Positions 6,959 to 13,707 are shown, counted from the stretch's first letter. The stretch: DNA of 13,872 bases from Desulfovibrio sp. (GCF_019424165.1 NZ_JAHZAA010000009.1:66709-80580), one strand, 5' to 3'. Notes: generated by a model not told the origin, from the letters alone. Numbers and translations: made by a program.

Positions 6959-7591
6959 ATGAAGGAATATCGAGACCATTACTTCCTCAAGGCCAAGCGC
7001 GAGAACTATCCCGCGCGTTCGGTCTACAAGCTCAAGGAACTGGACGCCAAATTCCGCCTGTTGCGGCCCGGCCAAAAGATTCTGGACCTGGGGGCAGCCC
7101 CCGGATCCTGGTCATTGGGCGCGGCGGAAAAGGTGGGTTCCAAAGGCCTGGTCCTGGCCTGTGACATTCAAAGCACCGAAACGACCTTCCCCCCCCAGGT
7201 CATCTTCATGCAGGAAGACGTGTTCAACCGCTCCCCGGCCTTTGAGGCCAGACTGGAAGAACTCGGCCCCTTTGACCATGTCATAAGCGACATGGCCCCG
7301 CGCACCACAGGCACCCGCTTTACCGATCAGGCCCGCTCGCTGGACCTGGCTGTGGAGGCGTTGGCTGTGGCCTGCCTGCATTTGAAGCAAGGCGGCGGCT
7401 TTGTGGTGAAAATTTTCATGGGGCCGGACGTGCAGGAACTGCTTGCGCCCATGCGCAAGGCTTTTACAACGGTCAAGTCCTTCAAGCCCAAGAGTTCGCG
7501 CGCCGAAAGCAAGGAAACGTTTTTTGTGGGCCTTGGCTTTCGCGGCAAGCCGGACCAGACCGACCCTGTGGCCACGCCGCCGGGCAGGTAA
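6959..7591 (+). CDS. rlmE: 23S rRNA 2'-O-methyltransferase RlmE (FtsJ/RrmJ)
   Basis: 210 residues. It methylates the ribose 2'-O of the 23S rRNA A-loop uridine (U2552 in E. coli) on the assembled large subunit, using S-adenosylmethionine. The SAM motif ILDLGAAPGSWSLGAAEKVG spans 41-60. The catalytic K-D-K-E tetrad of the family can be placed at Lys24, Asp111 (VISDMAPRTTG), Lys151 (GGFVVKIFMG) and Glu186 (SRAESKETF). The start is uncertain: ATG 6959 matches where homologues begin (MKEYRDHYF), but the best ribosome site, AAAAAGGAG at about 6925-6933, fits an in-frame TTG at 6947 better; an in-frame ATG at 6920 precedes that site. The gene is followed 33 nt later by yebC on the same strand, probably one transcript. 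Confidence 0.93.
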   Translation: MKEYRDHYFLKAKRENYPARSVYKLKELDAKFRLLRPGQKILDLGAAPGSWSLGAAEKVGSKGLVLACDIQSTETTFPPQVIFMQEDVFNRSPAFEARLEELGPFDHVISDMAPRTTGTRFTDQARSLDLAVEALAVACLHLKQGGGFVVKIFMGPDVQELLAPMRKAFTTVKSFKPKSSRAESKETFFVGLGFRGKPDQTDPVATPPGR

Positions 7592-7624
7592 AACAATTTA
7601 TTCCCTAAAGGTTTCGGAGGTTTT

Positions 7625-8362
7625 ATGGCTGGTCACAGTAAATGGGCCAATATTCAGCATCGTAAGGGCCGTCAGGACGCAAAACGCGGCAAGCTGTTCA
7701 CCAAGGCCGCCAAAGAAATTATCATTGCTGCCAAGGGCGGCGGCGATCCCTCGATGAACCCCCGCCTGCGCGCTGCCATAGCTGCGGCCAAGGCCGTAAA
7801 CCTGCCCAAGGACAAGATCGAGGCCGCCATCCGCAAGGGAACCGGCGAGGACGCCGGCGGCGATCTTACCGAAACCTTTTATGAAGGCTACGGCCCCGGC
7901 GGCATTGCCGTTATGGTCGAAGTGGCCACCGACAACAAAAACCGCACCGTGGCCGAAGTGCGCCACCTCTTTTCCAAACATGGCGGCTCCATGGGTGAAA
8001 ACGGCAGCGTTGCCTGGATGTTCGACCACAAGGGCGTCATCAGTGTTGAAAAAAACGCCTATCCCGAAGAAAAAATAATGGAAGCCGCCCTGGAAGCCGG
8101 GGCTGACGACGTTATTGATGACGGGGAAGAGTGGACCATCCATACAGCCATGACCGATTTTACCGCCGTGCGCGATTCTCTGGAAGCAACGGGCATTGTC
8201 ATGCAGTCCGCCGAGCTTGCCATGGTTCCGCAGAACCTGGTGGCTGTTGACGCCGACATGGGGCAGAAAGTGCTGCGCCTCATGGATGCCCTGGACGACA
8301 ACGACGACGTGCAAAACGTCTACGCCAACGTCGACTTTCCCGAAGATATGCCCGAAGACTAG
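7625..8362 (+). CDS. yebC: YebC/PmpR family DNA-binding or translation-related protein
   Basis: 245 residues, full length for the family. The N-terminus MAGHSKWANIQHRKG followed by KRGKLFTKAAKEI is the invariant YebC signature; PRLRAAIAAAKAVNLPKDKIEAAIRKG (about 46-72) and YEGYGPGGIAVMVE (about 87-100) are also typical, and the acidic C-terminal third is intact. Family members are described as transcription regulators (PmpR) and, for the mitochondrial TACO1 and some bacterial proteins, as factors helping ribosomes through difficult stretches such as polyproline. The start has CGGAGG 5 nt before the ATG. Its position directly after rlmE, a ribosome-modifying enzyme, fits a translation-linked role, though that is inference. 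A perfect 15-bp hairpin follows 16 nt after the stop. Confidence 0.95.
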   Translation: MAGHSKWANIQHRKGRQDAKRGKLFTKAAKEIIIAAKGGGDPSMNPRLRAAIAAAKAVNLPKDKIEAAIRKGTGEDAGGDLTETFYEGYGPGGIAVMVEVATDNKNRTVAEVRHLFSKHGGSMGENGSVAWMFDHKGVISVEKNAYPEEKIMEAALEAGADDVIDDGEEWTIHTAMTDFTAVRDSLEATGIVMQSAELAMVPQNLVAVDADMGQKVLRLMDALDDNDDVQNVYANVDFPEDMPED

Positions 8363-8752
8363 AGCATGTTGTTTGCAATGCGCGGCAAGGCTCTGCAAGC
8401 GGAGCCTTGCCGCGCAAGAGCTGCGACCGGACCCTGCCCATCGTCAGGCACCGCCTGCGGCAACCGCTTCCACACGCGGCAGGCAAAACCGCCCGGACCG
8501 CAGCCTGACAGTCTTACAGCAGGATGTGCATGCGCCACCGCCCCTGCGCCCCTGGAGCAGCCCGAACTCTCCGGCTCAGCGTGATGCCTCATACGGCGCT
8601 GCCCGTATTCCCGGACTTGTTCCCCCGCTTCGCCTGGGTTAGGCTGCACCAGCCCCGGCGGAACGCGCGGAAAAACCACAAACCGTAAAATGCATTCCGC
8701 CCCGCGCCCGGCAAGCGGGTACGGCCACAATCCTGAAACACGGCAGGCTTTC
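8363..8752. other. Intergenic stretch between yebC and mlaF
   Basis: 390 nt without a supportable gene. Beyond the 15-bp hairpin at its start I see no repeats, RNA or clear promoter. The frames open across it, including one on the minus strand spanning nearly all of it, encode Arg/Pro/Ala-rich strings with no family character. In particular no MlaE permease sequence is present before mlaF. Confidence 0.5.
8379..8416 (+). repeat. Perfect 15-bp hairpin after yebC
   Basis: TGCGCGGCAAGGCTC (8379-8393) and GAGCCTTGCCGCGCA (8402-8416) are exact complements around an 8-nt loop. There is no T-run on either side, so it is not a standard intrinsic terminator. It may protect the rlmE-yebC mRNA 3' end, be part of a Rho-type terminator, or be a dispersed repeat. 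Confidence 0.7.
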
Positions 8753-9568
8753 ATGCAGGCATGGGATATAGAATTTCGCGCGCTCAGCGTGGGCTACGGC
8801 AGCCATGTGGTTCTCAGCGATGTCAACGCGGTGCTGCCCGGTGGCAAGGTGTCGGTCATTCTTGGCGGCTCCGGTTGTGGCAAGTCCACCCTGCTGCGCC
8901 ATATCATAGGCCTGTCCCGGCCTCTTTCCGGGCAGGTACTGGTGGGCGATCGTGATCTTTTTTCACTGGGCAAGGTTGATTTTCGCCGGGTACGCCGCCA
9001 CATGGGCGTCCTTTTTCAGGACGGCGCGCTGCTTGGCGCATTGAGCCTGGTGCAGAATGTCACCCTGCCCCTGAGCGAACACCTGCACCTGCCCCCTGCC
9101 CTGGTGCGTGAAGCGGGCCTGCGCGTGCTGCGCATGGTGGGCCTTGAAGACTTTGCCGATTTTTACCCCAACCAGCTTTCAGGCGGCATGCGCAAACGCG
9201 CGGGCCTGGCGCGCGCCATCATCGCGGAGCCGCGCGTTCTTCTGTGCGACGAGCCCACATCAGGGCTGGACCCCATCACGGCCGCCCGCATGGATGACCT
9301 GCTGCTTGCCATGCGCGAGCAATATGCCAACATGAGCGTTGTTGTGGTCAGCCATGACCTTGCGAGCCTCAAGGCCATTGCCGACCACGTGCTTGTGCTT
9401 GGTGAAGGGCGCGCGCTGTTTTCCGGCACGCTGGCCGAGCTTGAAGCCAGCGACAATCCCTATCTGCGGCAGTTTTTGCGGCGCGAGGCAGGCGACGAAC
9501 GCCGTGACCTGCACCAGCCCATTGATCCCAAGGTGAGCGAAGCCCTGGACAGGTGGCTGACTTCATAG
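8753..9568 (+). CDS. mlaF: MlaF-type ABC transporter ATPase (lipid asymmetry system)
   Basis: 271 residues, close to the 269 of E. coli MlaF. It is the cytosolic ATPase that powers MCE-type phospholipid transport at the inner membrane. Walker A GGSGCGKST (38-46), Q-loop Gln89 in VLFQDGALLGALS, signature LSGGMRKRAGLARA (142-155), Walker B VLLCDEPTSGLDP (162-174, catalytic Glu167) and switch His201 are intact. The FQDGALLGALSLVQNV stretch and GGMRKRAGLARAI are characteristic of MlaF rather than other ABC ATPases. The frame opens at 8690 but the family N-terminus and a GCAGG site favour ATG 8753. MlaD, MlaC and MlaA follow, yet after a 495-nt gap with a likely terminator and new promoter. The permease partner MlaE is absent on both sides, so it must be encoded elsewhere. 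Confidence 0.93.
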   Translation: MQAWDIEFRALSVGYGSHVVLSDVNAVLPGGKVSVILGGSGCGKSTLLRHIIGLSRPLSGQVLVGDRDLFSLGKVDFRRVRRHMGVLFQDGALLGALSLVQNVTLPLSEHLHLPPALVREAGLRVLRMVGLEDFADFYPNQLSGGMRKRAGLARAIIAEPRVLLCDEPTSGLDPITAARMDDLLLAMREQYANMSVVVVSHDLASLKAIADHVLVLGEGRALFSGTLAELEASDNPYLRQFLRREAGDERRDLHQPIDPKVSEALDRWLTS

Positions 9569-9664
9569 ATTTTTTTACTTTGAAGCAGTTGCGTGACGGA
9601 GCAGCATCCCTGTCGTCTTTGGCCGCAACTTCCTTCGCCATAACGATCGAAGCAAGGCTGCCTT

Positions 9665-9697
9665 GCCAGCATCCCTTTGCTGCTGGCGCGGTTTTTT
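9665..9697 (+). terminator. Possible terminator after mlaF
   Basis: GCCAGCA (9665-9671) pairs with TGCTGGC (9681-9687) across a 9-nt loop; four bases later comes a run of six T (9692-9697). The 4-nt gap before the T-run is not ideal. A second small hairpin GCAAGG/CCTTGC (9652-9666) overlaps its first arm and could compete with it. Confidence 0.4.
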
Positions 9698-9734
9698 ACA
9701 CAAAGCCGTGCAAGGCAGAAAAATATTTCCACTG

Positions 9735-9798
9735 CCGCCCTGCTCCAAAGCAGTGTTGTGGCAAGATCGCTCCGCACAACTGCTGCAACAGGGCGCGG
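9735..9798 (+). repeat. Nested imperfect inverted repeat between mlaF and mlaD
   Basis: Outer arms CGCCCTG (9736-9742) and CAGGGCG (9789-9795) enclose a second pairing: GCAG (9750-9753) plus TTGTG (9756-9760) with CACAA (9775-9779) plus CTGC (9780-9783), with a 2-nt bulge. The result is a long imperfect hairpin of about 60 nt. It may be a structured RNA or a degenerate repeat; no known RNA family is recognised. Confidence 0.35.
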
Positions 9799-9930
9799 TA
9801 CGCCGGGGTACAGATATTTCAGCGGGGCCTGCAAGCCCCTGCTGCCGGCATGCCGGAGCGCGGCAAGCAGCAGGCACGGGCAAAATAGGCATTTTGACGT
9901 TGTATTTCTGCCATCATGCTGATTTTTCAC

Positions 9931-9951
9931 CGGATACCGGCCAGGTATCCG
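9931..9951. repeat. Perfect 8-bp inverted repeat upstream of the mlaD promoter
   Basis: CGGATACC (9931-9938) and GGTATCCG (9944-9951) are exact complements around 5 nt. It lies about 34 nt before the -35 box of the mlaD promoter and has no T-run, so an activator or repressor site is as likely as a hairpin. Confidence 0.4.
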
Positions 9952-9984
9952 CGCGGCAAAGCGTCCTTGTTCCGCTGCCGGGAC

Positions 9985-10013
9985 TTGAAACTTTGCGCCC
10001 ACCTCCATATAGT
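9985..10013 (+). promoter_or_regulatory. Sigma70-type promoter of mlaDCA
   Basis: TTGAAA (9985-9990, 5/6) and TATAGT (10008-10013, 5/6) are separated by exactly 17 nt. Transcription would start near 10020, about 44 nt before the mlaD ATG. This is the best promoter match in the window apart from the tRNA -35, and implies that mlaDCA can be expressed separately from mlaF. Confidence 0.6.
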
Positions 10014-10022
10014 TATGAAAGA

Positions 10023-10067
10023 ATGACTGTAGCCAGCGGCTACGGGGGAGTATTGCGAACCCTATGA
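10023..10067 (+). CDS. Possible 14-codon upstream ORF overlapping the mlaD start
   Basis: ATG 10023 opens a frame for MTVASGYGGVLRTL whose TGA stop (10065-10067) overlaps the mlaD ATG as ATGA. The arrangement is the standard form of translational coupling. Its own ribosome site (GAAAGA just before the ATG) is weak and it would lie only a few nucleotides from the predicted transcript start, so it may be chance. Confidence 0.25.
   Translation: MTVASGYGGVLRTL
10029..10050 (+). promoter_or_regulatory. Hairpin and ribosome site in the mlaD leader
   Basis: GTAGCC (10029-10034) and GGCTAC (10038-10043) form a 6-bp hairpin with a 3-nt loop directly before the purine run GGGGGAG (10044-10050). The spacing from that run to the mlaD ATG at 10064 is 13 nt, longer than usual. 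Confidence 0.4.
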
Positions 10068-10516
10068 GTACTGTACGCGAAACCGCTGTGGGCCTTTTTG
10101 TGCTGATTGGCCTGCTTTGTGTGGCTTATCTGACCATCAAGCTTGGCAAAATGGAAGTTCTGTCCAACAAGGGCTACGAACTTACTGCCAATTTCGACTC
10201 TGTTTCCGGCCTGCGCGTCGGCGCAGACGTGGAAATGTCGGGCGTGCCTGTGGGCAAGGTGATCAGCATCAGCCTGGACCCGGACCCCATGCGCAATCAG
10301 GCCGTTGTGCGGCTGCGCCTTGACAAGGACCTGCACCTTTCGGACGACAGCATCGCCTCCATCCTGACCAGCGGCCTCATCGGCGACAAGTACGTAAGCA
10401 TTTCCAGGGGTGGCTCAGACCACATGCTTGCTCCCGGCGACAGCATTACGGAAACAGAATCCGCCGTTGACCTCGGCTCTCTTATCAGTAAATACGCCTT
10501 CGGAGGAGTGAAATAG
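10064..10516 (+). CDS. mlaD: MlaD, MCE-domain inner-membrane lipid transport protein
   Basis: 150 residues, short as for single-MCE-domain MlaD proteins. A cytosolic tip is followed by one membrane span (about 8-27, AVGLFVLIGLLCVAYLTIKL), anchoring it in the inner membrane with the MCE domain in the periplasm. YELTANFDSVSGLRVGADVE (38-57) and GVPVGKV (60-66) are the conserved MCE core, and GLIGDKYVSISRGGS (104-118) is the family signature. The C-terminal DLGSLISKYAFG is also typical of MlaD. In E. coli six copies form a ring on MlaE that passes phospholipid to MlaC. The mlaC ATG follows the stop by 2 nt. It is preceded by its own promoter rather than directly by mlaF or mlaE. Confidence 0.94.
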   Translation: MSTVRETAVGLFVLIGLLCVAYLTIKLGKMEVLSNKGYELTANFDSVSGLRVGADVEMSGVPVGKVISISLDPDPMRNQAVVRLRLDKDLHLSDDSIASILTSGLIGDKYVSISRGGSDHMLAPGDSITETESAVDLGSLISKYAFGGVK

Positions 10517-10518
10517 CT

Positions 10519-11163
10519 ATGTTCACCCATGCGCTTCCGCGCCGTATCACAATTGCCCTGTGCGCCTTTCTGCTGGCCCTTGTGCTGCTTCCCGCCGGGG
10601 CGCAAGCCACCTCCCCTGCCCGGCAGTCACTTGAAACAGCCACAAACCGCATACTGAACTTCATAAAAAATCCCGACTATGTGAACCCCGCCACACGCGG
10701 TCCCATCCGCCAGCAGATTGAGGACGAGGTTCTGCATATATTTGATTTCAGTGAATTTTCTTCGCGTACTGTGGGGCCGCGCTGGCGCAACTTCACGCCC
10801 GAGCAAAAGCGTGAATTCAGCGACGCCTTTGCCGACCTGCTCATCAATACCTATCTTAACAAAATTGACGGCTATAACGGCGAACAGGTGCTCTACACGG
10901 GCGAGGTAAGCTCCGCCAAAGGCGACCGCACCGAAGTGCGCACCGTAGTGACCATGAAAGACGGTAAAAAAGTTCCCGTGGCCTACCGCATGCTGCCCAA
11001 AAACGGCAAATGGCTTGTCTATGATGTGCTGATAGAAAATATCAGCCTGGTGAAAAACTACCGCACCCAGTTTCAGGATATCCTGAATACCGACTCACCG
11101 GAAAACCTCATTGCGCGCATCAAGGCCAAGGCAATGGAAGTGCGGCAGGAACATGGCAAATAA
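10519..11163 (+). CDS. mlaC: MlaC, periplasmic phospholipid shuttle protein
   Basis: 214 residues with a signal peptide: RR near the N-terminus, hydrophobic core ITIALCAFLLALVLLPAG, and cleavage after AQA at residue 30. The mature part is the Ttg2/MlaC domain, with ILNFIKNPDY, the IFDFSEFSSRTVGPRWRNFTPEQK stretch, and VAYRMLPKNGKWLVYDVLIENISLVKNYR, the strands and helix that line the lipid pocket. The protein carries phospholipid between MlaD in the inner membrane and MlaA in the outer membrane. GGAGGAG, lying inside the end of mlaD, is its ribosome site. The stop overlaps the start of mlaA by 11 nt, which points to coupled translation. Confidence 0.95.
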   Translation: MFTHALPRRITIALCAFLLALVLLPAGAQATSPARQSLETATNRILNFIKNPDYVNPATRGPIRQQIEDEVLHIFDFSEFSSRTVGPRWRNFTPEQKREFSDAFADLLINTYLNKIDGYNGEQVLYTGEVSSAKGDRTEVRTVVTMKDGKKVPVAYRMLPKNGKWLVYDVLIENISLVKNYRTQFQDILNTDSPENLIARIKAKAMEVRQEHGK

Positions 11164-12001
11164 TCACGGCTTGCGCCGTATGCGCCTGCTGGCGCTGAAC
11201 CTTCTGCTGCTGACGGCCCTTGCCTGCATTTTTTCAGACAATGCCCTGGCAGCCCGAGGGGTACGGCAGGAGCCCACGCCCTCGACCGTCTACGGGGCTT
11301 CCCCCATGCTGCCCGCAGGGGCCATCACGGTTACGCCCTACGGTTCATTGCGCGCGGCTGACGACCTTGACGACTATGACACCGCCGATGCCAGCATCGC
11401 CGACCCCTTTGAACCGTGGAACCGCTTCTGGTTTCATTTCAATGACATTTTCTATCTTTATGTTGCCAGACCGGCCTACGATGCATGGGTGTTCATCACG
11501 CCCCACCAACTGCGCGGCGGATTAAAAAACTTCTTTTCCAACCTGCTGTTTCCCGTGCGCTTTGTGAACAACATTCTTCAGTTCCGCTTTATGGAAGCCG
11601 GGGTGGAATTCAGCCGTTTTATCATGAATACCACGTCCAGCGCAGGCTTTGCCGATGTTGCCAAGGGCAAGCGCACCATTGTACCGGTTGACCCCACAGG
11701 CGAGGACTTTGGGCAGACCCTGGGGCGCTGGGGCATAGGCCAGGGTTTTTACCTGGTATGGCCCCTGCTCGGCCCAAGTTCGGCGCGTGATACCATCGGC
11801 CGCGTGGGCGACGTTTTTGCAGATCCCCTCTTCTACCTCAAGCCCTGGGAAATGGGTACGGGGCTGGCCGCAGGCTTCCGCTTTAACGACCTTGGCGATG
11901 TGCTGCCCCTGTATGAAGAGCTGAACAGCATCGCCGTGGACCCCTATATTGCCATGCGCGAAGCCTATGCAAACTTCCGCAAGTCGCAGGTCATGCACTA
12001 G
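11153..12001 (+). CDS. mlaA: MlaA (VacJ), outer-membrane lipid asymmetry component
   Basis: 282 residues. MlaA forms the outer-membrane channel that removes misplaced phospholipid from the outer leaflet and hands it to MlaC. Family motifs are clear: DPFEPWNRFWFHFND (84-98), RPAYD (106-110), NLLFPVRFVNNILQ (130-143), GEDFGQTLGRWGIGQGFYLVWPLLGPSSARD (183-213) and DPYIAMREAYANFR (263-276). The signal peptide has hydrophobic core LLALNLLLLTALACIF. MlaA proteins are usually lipoproteins, but the only nearby cysteine, Cys25, sits in TALAC, a poor lipobox; cleavage by signal peptidase I after NALA (about 33) looks more likely. ATG 11153 lies inside the end of mlaC with AGGA very close. A strong terminator follows, closing mlaDCA. 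Confidence 0.94.
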   Translation: MANNHGLRRMRLLALNLLLLTALACIFSDNALAARGVRQEPTPSTVYGASPMLPAGAITVTPYGSLRAADDLDDYDTADASIADPFEPWNRFWFHFNDIFYLYVARPAYDAWVFITPHQLRGGLKNFFSNLLFPVRFVNNILQFRFMEAGVEFSRFIMNTTSSAGFADVAKGKRTIVPVDPTGEDFGQTLGRWGIGQGFYLVWPLLGPSSARDTIGRVGDVFADPLFYLKPWEMGTGLAAGFRFNDLGDVLPLYEELNSIAVDPYIAMREAYANFRKSQVMH

Positions 12002-12418
12002 GCACTCACAGCCTACAGAATGCAGCAACCTGCCGCCGGTGCGTTCAACAGGTGAACAGGGGCGGCGCATAAGCAGACAGTTTTTGCCCAAAGCGGGTGT
12101 ACGCATGCGTACACCCGCTTTTTCAATGCCCTTGCAACAGGCAGACGTTTTTTCAGGACAGATCCTTTTATCATTTCCAGAACAGCCCGCCGGGGTACGT
12201 CGCCTCAACCGCAAACAAGCGTCGGCGCCGCGCATCTTGCCGAACGCAAAACGTCCGCAAAAACTGCCTCCCAGAGCAGATTAGCTTTGAGAATATACAT
12301 TCGCAAAGTTTAAGCCATGCCCGTTTCAGCGCTTACTCGTGCAAATAAATTGCACTTGCGCCTCCACGGCAGGCGTCTGCTCACACAGCCGCCAGAGCAT
12401 TTTCAAAATAAAAATATT
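12002..12418. other. Intergenic stretch between convergent mlaA and the MFS gene
   Basis: 417 nt without a gene I can support. Apart from the mlaDCA terminator it holds a 6-bp hairpin GTGCAA/TTGCAC (12339-12355) and an AT-rich patch just past the MFS stop (12395-12418). No clear terminator for the MFS gene is visible. Confidence 0.5.
12090..12123 (+). terminator. Palindromic terminator of mlaDCA
   Basis: A perfect 32-nt palindrome (12090-12121, arms AAAGCGGGTGTACGCA and its complement) runs into five T (12119-12123). It folds to a 14-bp stem with a CATG loop, 88 nt past the mlaA stop. Confidence 0.85.
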
Positions 12419-13585
12419 CTAGCGCGCTACGGCAGTTTTTTGCACAGCCGTTACAATGGCAATCAGCAGGCCAACCAGGGCCGCAGCCAGACCAATCATG
12501 AAAACCACCGCATAGCCGAAGTGGTCGGCAAACAGGCCCGCAATCGGCGCTGTTGCGCCATAGGCCACATCCTGAAAAATGGCAAAACCGCCCACGGCCG
12601 TGCCGCGCAGTTCAGGCTGCACCTTTCTGATAACTTCAACGCCCATGGACGGATACACCAGAGAGCATCCGGTTCCCGTCAGAAACGCGCCGATCAGGGC
12701 GATTTCTGCCGAAGGGGCAAGCCAGAGCGCCAGTTGCCCTCCGGCGGCAACCGCAAGGGAAACCGCGGCAACCCGCATGCCCCCAAGCCTGTCGGGAAGA
12801 TGGCCGAAAAACAGGCGCACCAGCACAAAGCCGACACCAAAGCAGGTCAGGGCAAGCCCTGCGTGCTGCCAGCCCCTGCTGGAAAAATAAAGGGAAATAA
12901 ATGCGCCGATAGCAGCAAAGCCCACCCCCTGAAAACCGACAATGGCCCCCTGGCGCCAGATGGAGCCGAGTACGCGCAGAAACGACACGCTTGGCCGGGC
13001 AGACGCCGGCACCACAGCGGGCATCCGGCAAACCATGAGCCACCCCAGCAAAGGCAACGGGCTGCACAGCAGCATAAGCCCGGTAAAGCCAAACTGCGTA
13101 AAGCACAGCAGCCCCAGCGGGCCGCCCAGGGCAAATGCGCCGTAAAGGCTTGCACCCACAAGGGAAAATACCGTGCCAGACCGTTGCGGGCCAAGAAGGG
13201 CAATGTTCCAACTGAGCATGCCGACGAGAGCCATGCTTTCACCAAGGCCAAGAACAAGCCGTCCGGTGATCAGCAGGCCGAAGGCCCAAGCGGGATCACC
13301 CGCAGCCCCGGCGGCAAGGCAGATGGCGCTGGCCGCGGCATAGAGCAGCAGCCCGCGCATCATGCAGACCTTACCGCCGTTACGGTCGGCGAACCTTCCA
13401 GAAAAGCCACGGGAAAGGATGGTCGTCAAAAAAGCGATGCCCACAGCAAGGCCGCTCAAACCATTGGAAAGGCCGAGATGCTTCGTCACAAAAACAGAAA
13501 TAACGGGCAGGGGCATGGCAACAGCCATGTACGAAAAAAGCAGTGCCGCCGTGTTCCATAACAGGCAGCGGGTATCCTTTTGCAT
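12419..13585 (-). CDS. MFS transporter, YfcJ/YhhS type
   Basis: 388 residues with about 12 hydrophobic segments, an inner-membrane secondary transporter of the major facilitator superfamily. The stretch VGIAFLTTILSRGFSGRFADRNGGKVCMMRGLLLYA contains motif A (GRFADRNGGK, 63-72), and GRLVLGLGES (108-117), MLSWNIALLGPQRSG (123-137) and LVGASLYGAFALGGPLGL (142-159) are close to the YfcJ/YhhS (UPF0226) group. A second motif-A-like sequence, GHLPDRLGG (261-269), begins the C-terminal half. Relatives are named arabinose-efflux-like, but the substrate is not known. The frame opens at 13627; ATG 13585 is chosen because CAGGA lies 7 nt upstream and family members begin near here. A full intrinsic terminator lies 41 nt upstream of this start, inside the leader. 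Confidence 0.9.
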   Translation of the reverse strand: MQKDTRCLLWNTAALLFSYMAVAMPLPVISVFVTKHLGLSNGLSGLAVGIAFLTTILSRGFSGRFADRNGGKVCMMRGLLLYAAASAICLAAGAAGDPAWAFGLLITGRLVLGLGESMALVGMLSWNIALLGPQRSGTVFSLVGASLYGAFALGGPLGLLCFTQFGFTGLMLLCSPLPLLGWLMVCRMPAVVPASARPSVSFLRVLGSIWRQGAIVGFQGVGFAAIGAFISLYFSSRGWQHAGLALTCFGVGFVLVRLFFGHLPDRLGGMRVAAVSLAVAAGGQLALWLAPSAEIALIGAFLTGTGCSLVYPSMGVEVIRKVQPELRGTAVGGFAIFQDVAYGATAPIAGLFADHFGYAVVFMIGLAAALVGLLIAIVTAVQKTAVAR

Positions 13586-13625
13586 AAAAAAATCCTGTAG
13601 TTTGTCGCAACCGGGTTGAGGACAC

Positions 13626-13669
13626 AAAAAAAACGCATCCCTTGCCGCAATTGCGGGAGGTGATGCGTT
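13626..13669 (-). terminator. Terminator or attenuator in the MFS gene leader
   Basis: On the minus strand the arm 13669-13662 (AACGCATC after its complement pattern) pairs with 13639-13632 (8 bp), enclosing CCGCAA/TTGCGG (13645-13656) and a CC/GG pair. The stem runs straight into eight T (13633-13626). Structurally it is a strong intrinsic terminator. Confidence 0.8.
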
Positions 13670-13690
13670 GTGTGACGTTAACGCTTACGG

Positions 13691-13707
13691 CAAACTCCAA
13701 GAGTTTG
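13691..13707 (-). repeat. 7-bp hairpin in the MFS leader
   Basis: CAAACTC and GAGTTTG are exact complements around a 3-nt loop, just downstream of the predicted transcript start and 22 nt ahead of the terminator stem. Confidence 0.5.

Larger units (their letters stand above)
9569..10063. other. Non-coding gap between mlaF and mlaD
   Basis: 495 nt where an mlaE gene would sit in an E. coli-type mlaFED order. It is too short for the roughly 260-residue permease, and none of the frames contains MlaE-like hydrophobic sequence. It holds a possible terminator (9665-9697), a nested inverted repeat (9735-9798), a perfect 8-bp hairpin (9931-9951), and a promoter (9985-10013). Confidence 0.6.

Noticed and set aside
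8359..8754. 131-codon minus-strand frame spanning the yebC-mlaF gap
   Set aside because: No recognisable domain, no ribosome site, Arg/Gly/Ala-rich product typical of non-coding GC-rich DNA.
9460..10008. 182-codon minus-strand frame covering the mlaF-mlaD gap
   Set aside because: Overlaps the mlaF 3' end, carries Cys/Arg-rich sequence without motifs, and crosses the terminator and hairpins.
12317..13561. 414-codon open frame on the plus strand opposite the MFS gene
   Set aside because: Highly basic, Lys/His/Gln-rich low-complexity product antisense to a clear 12-span transporter; a shadow of codon bias.
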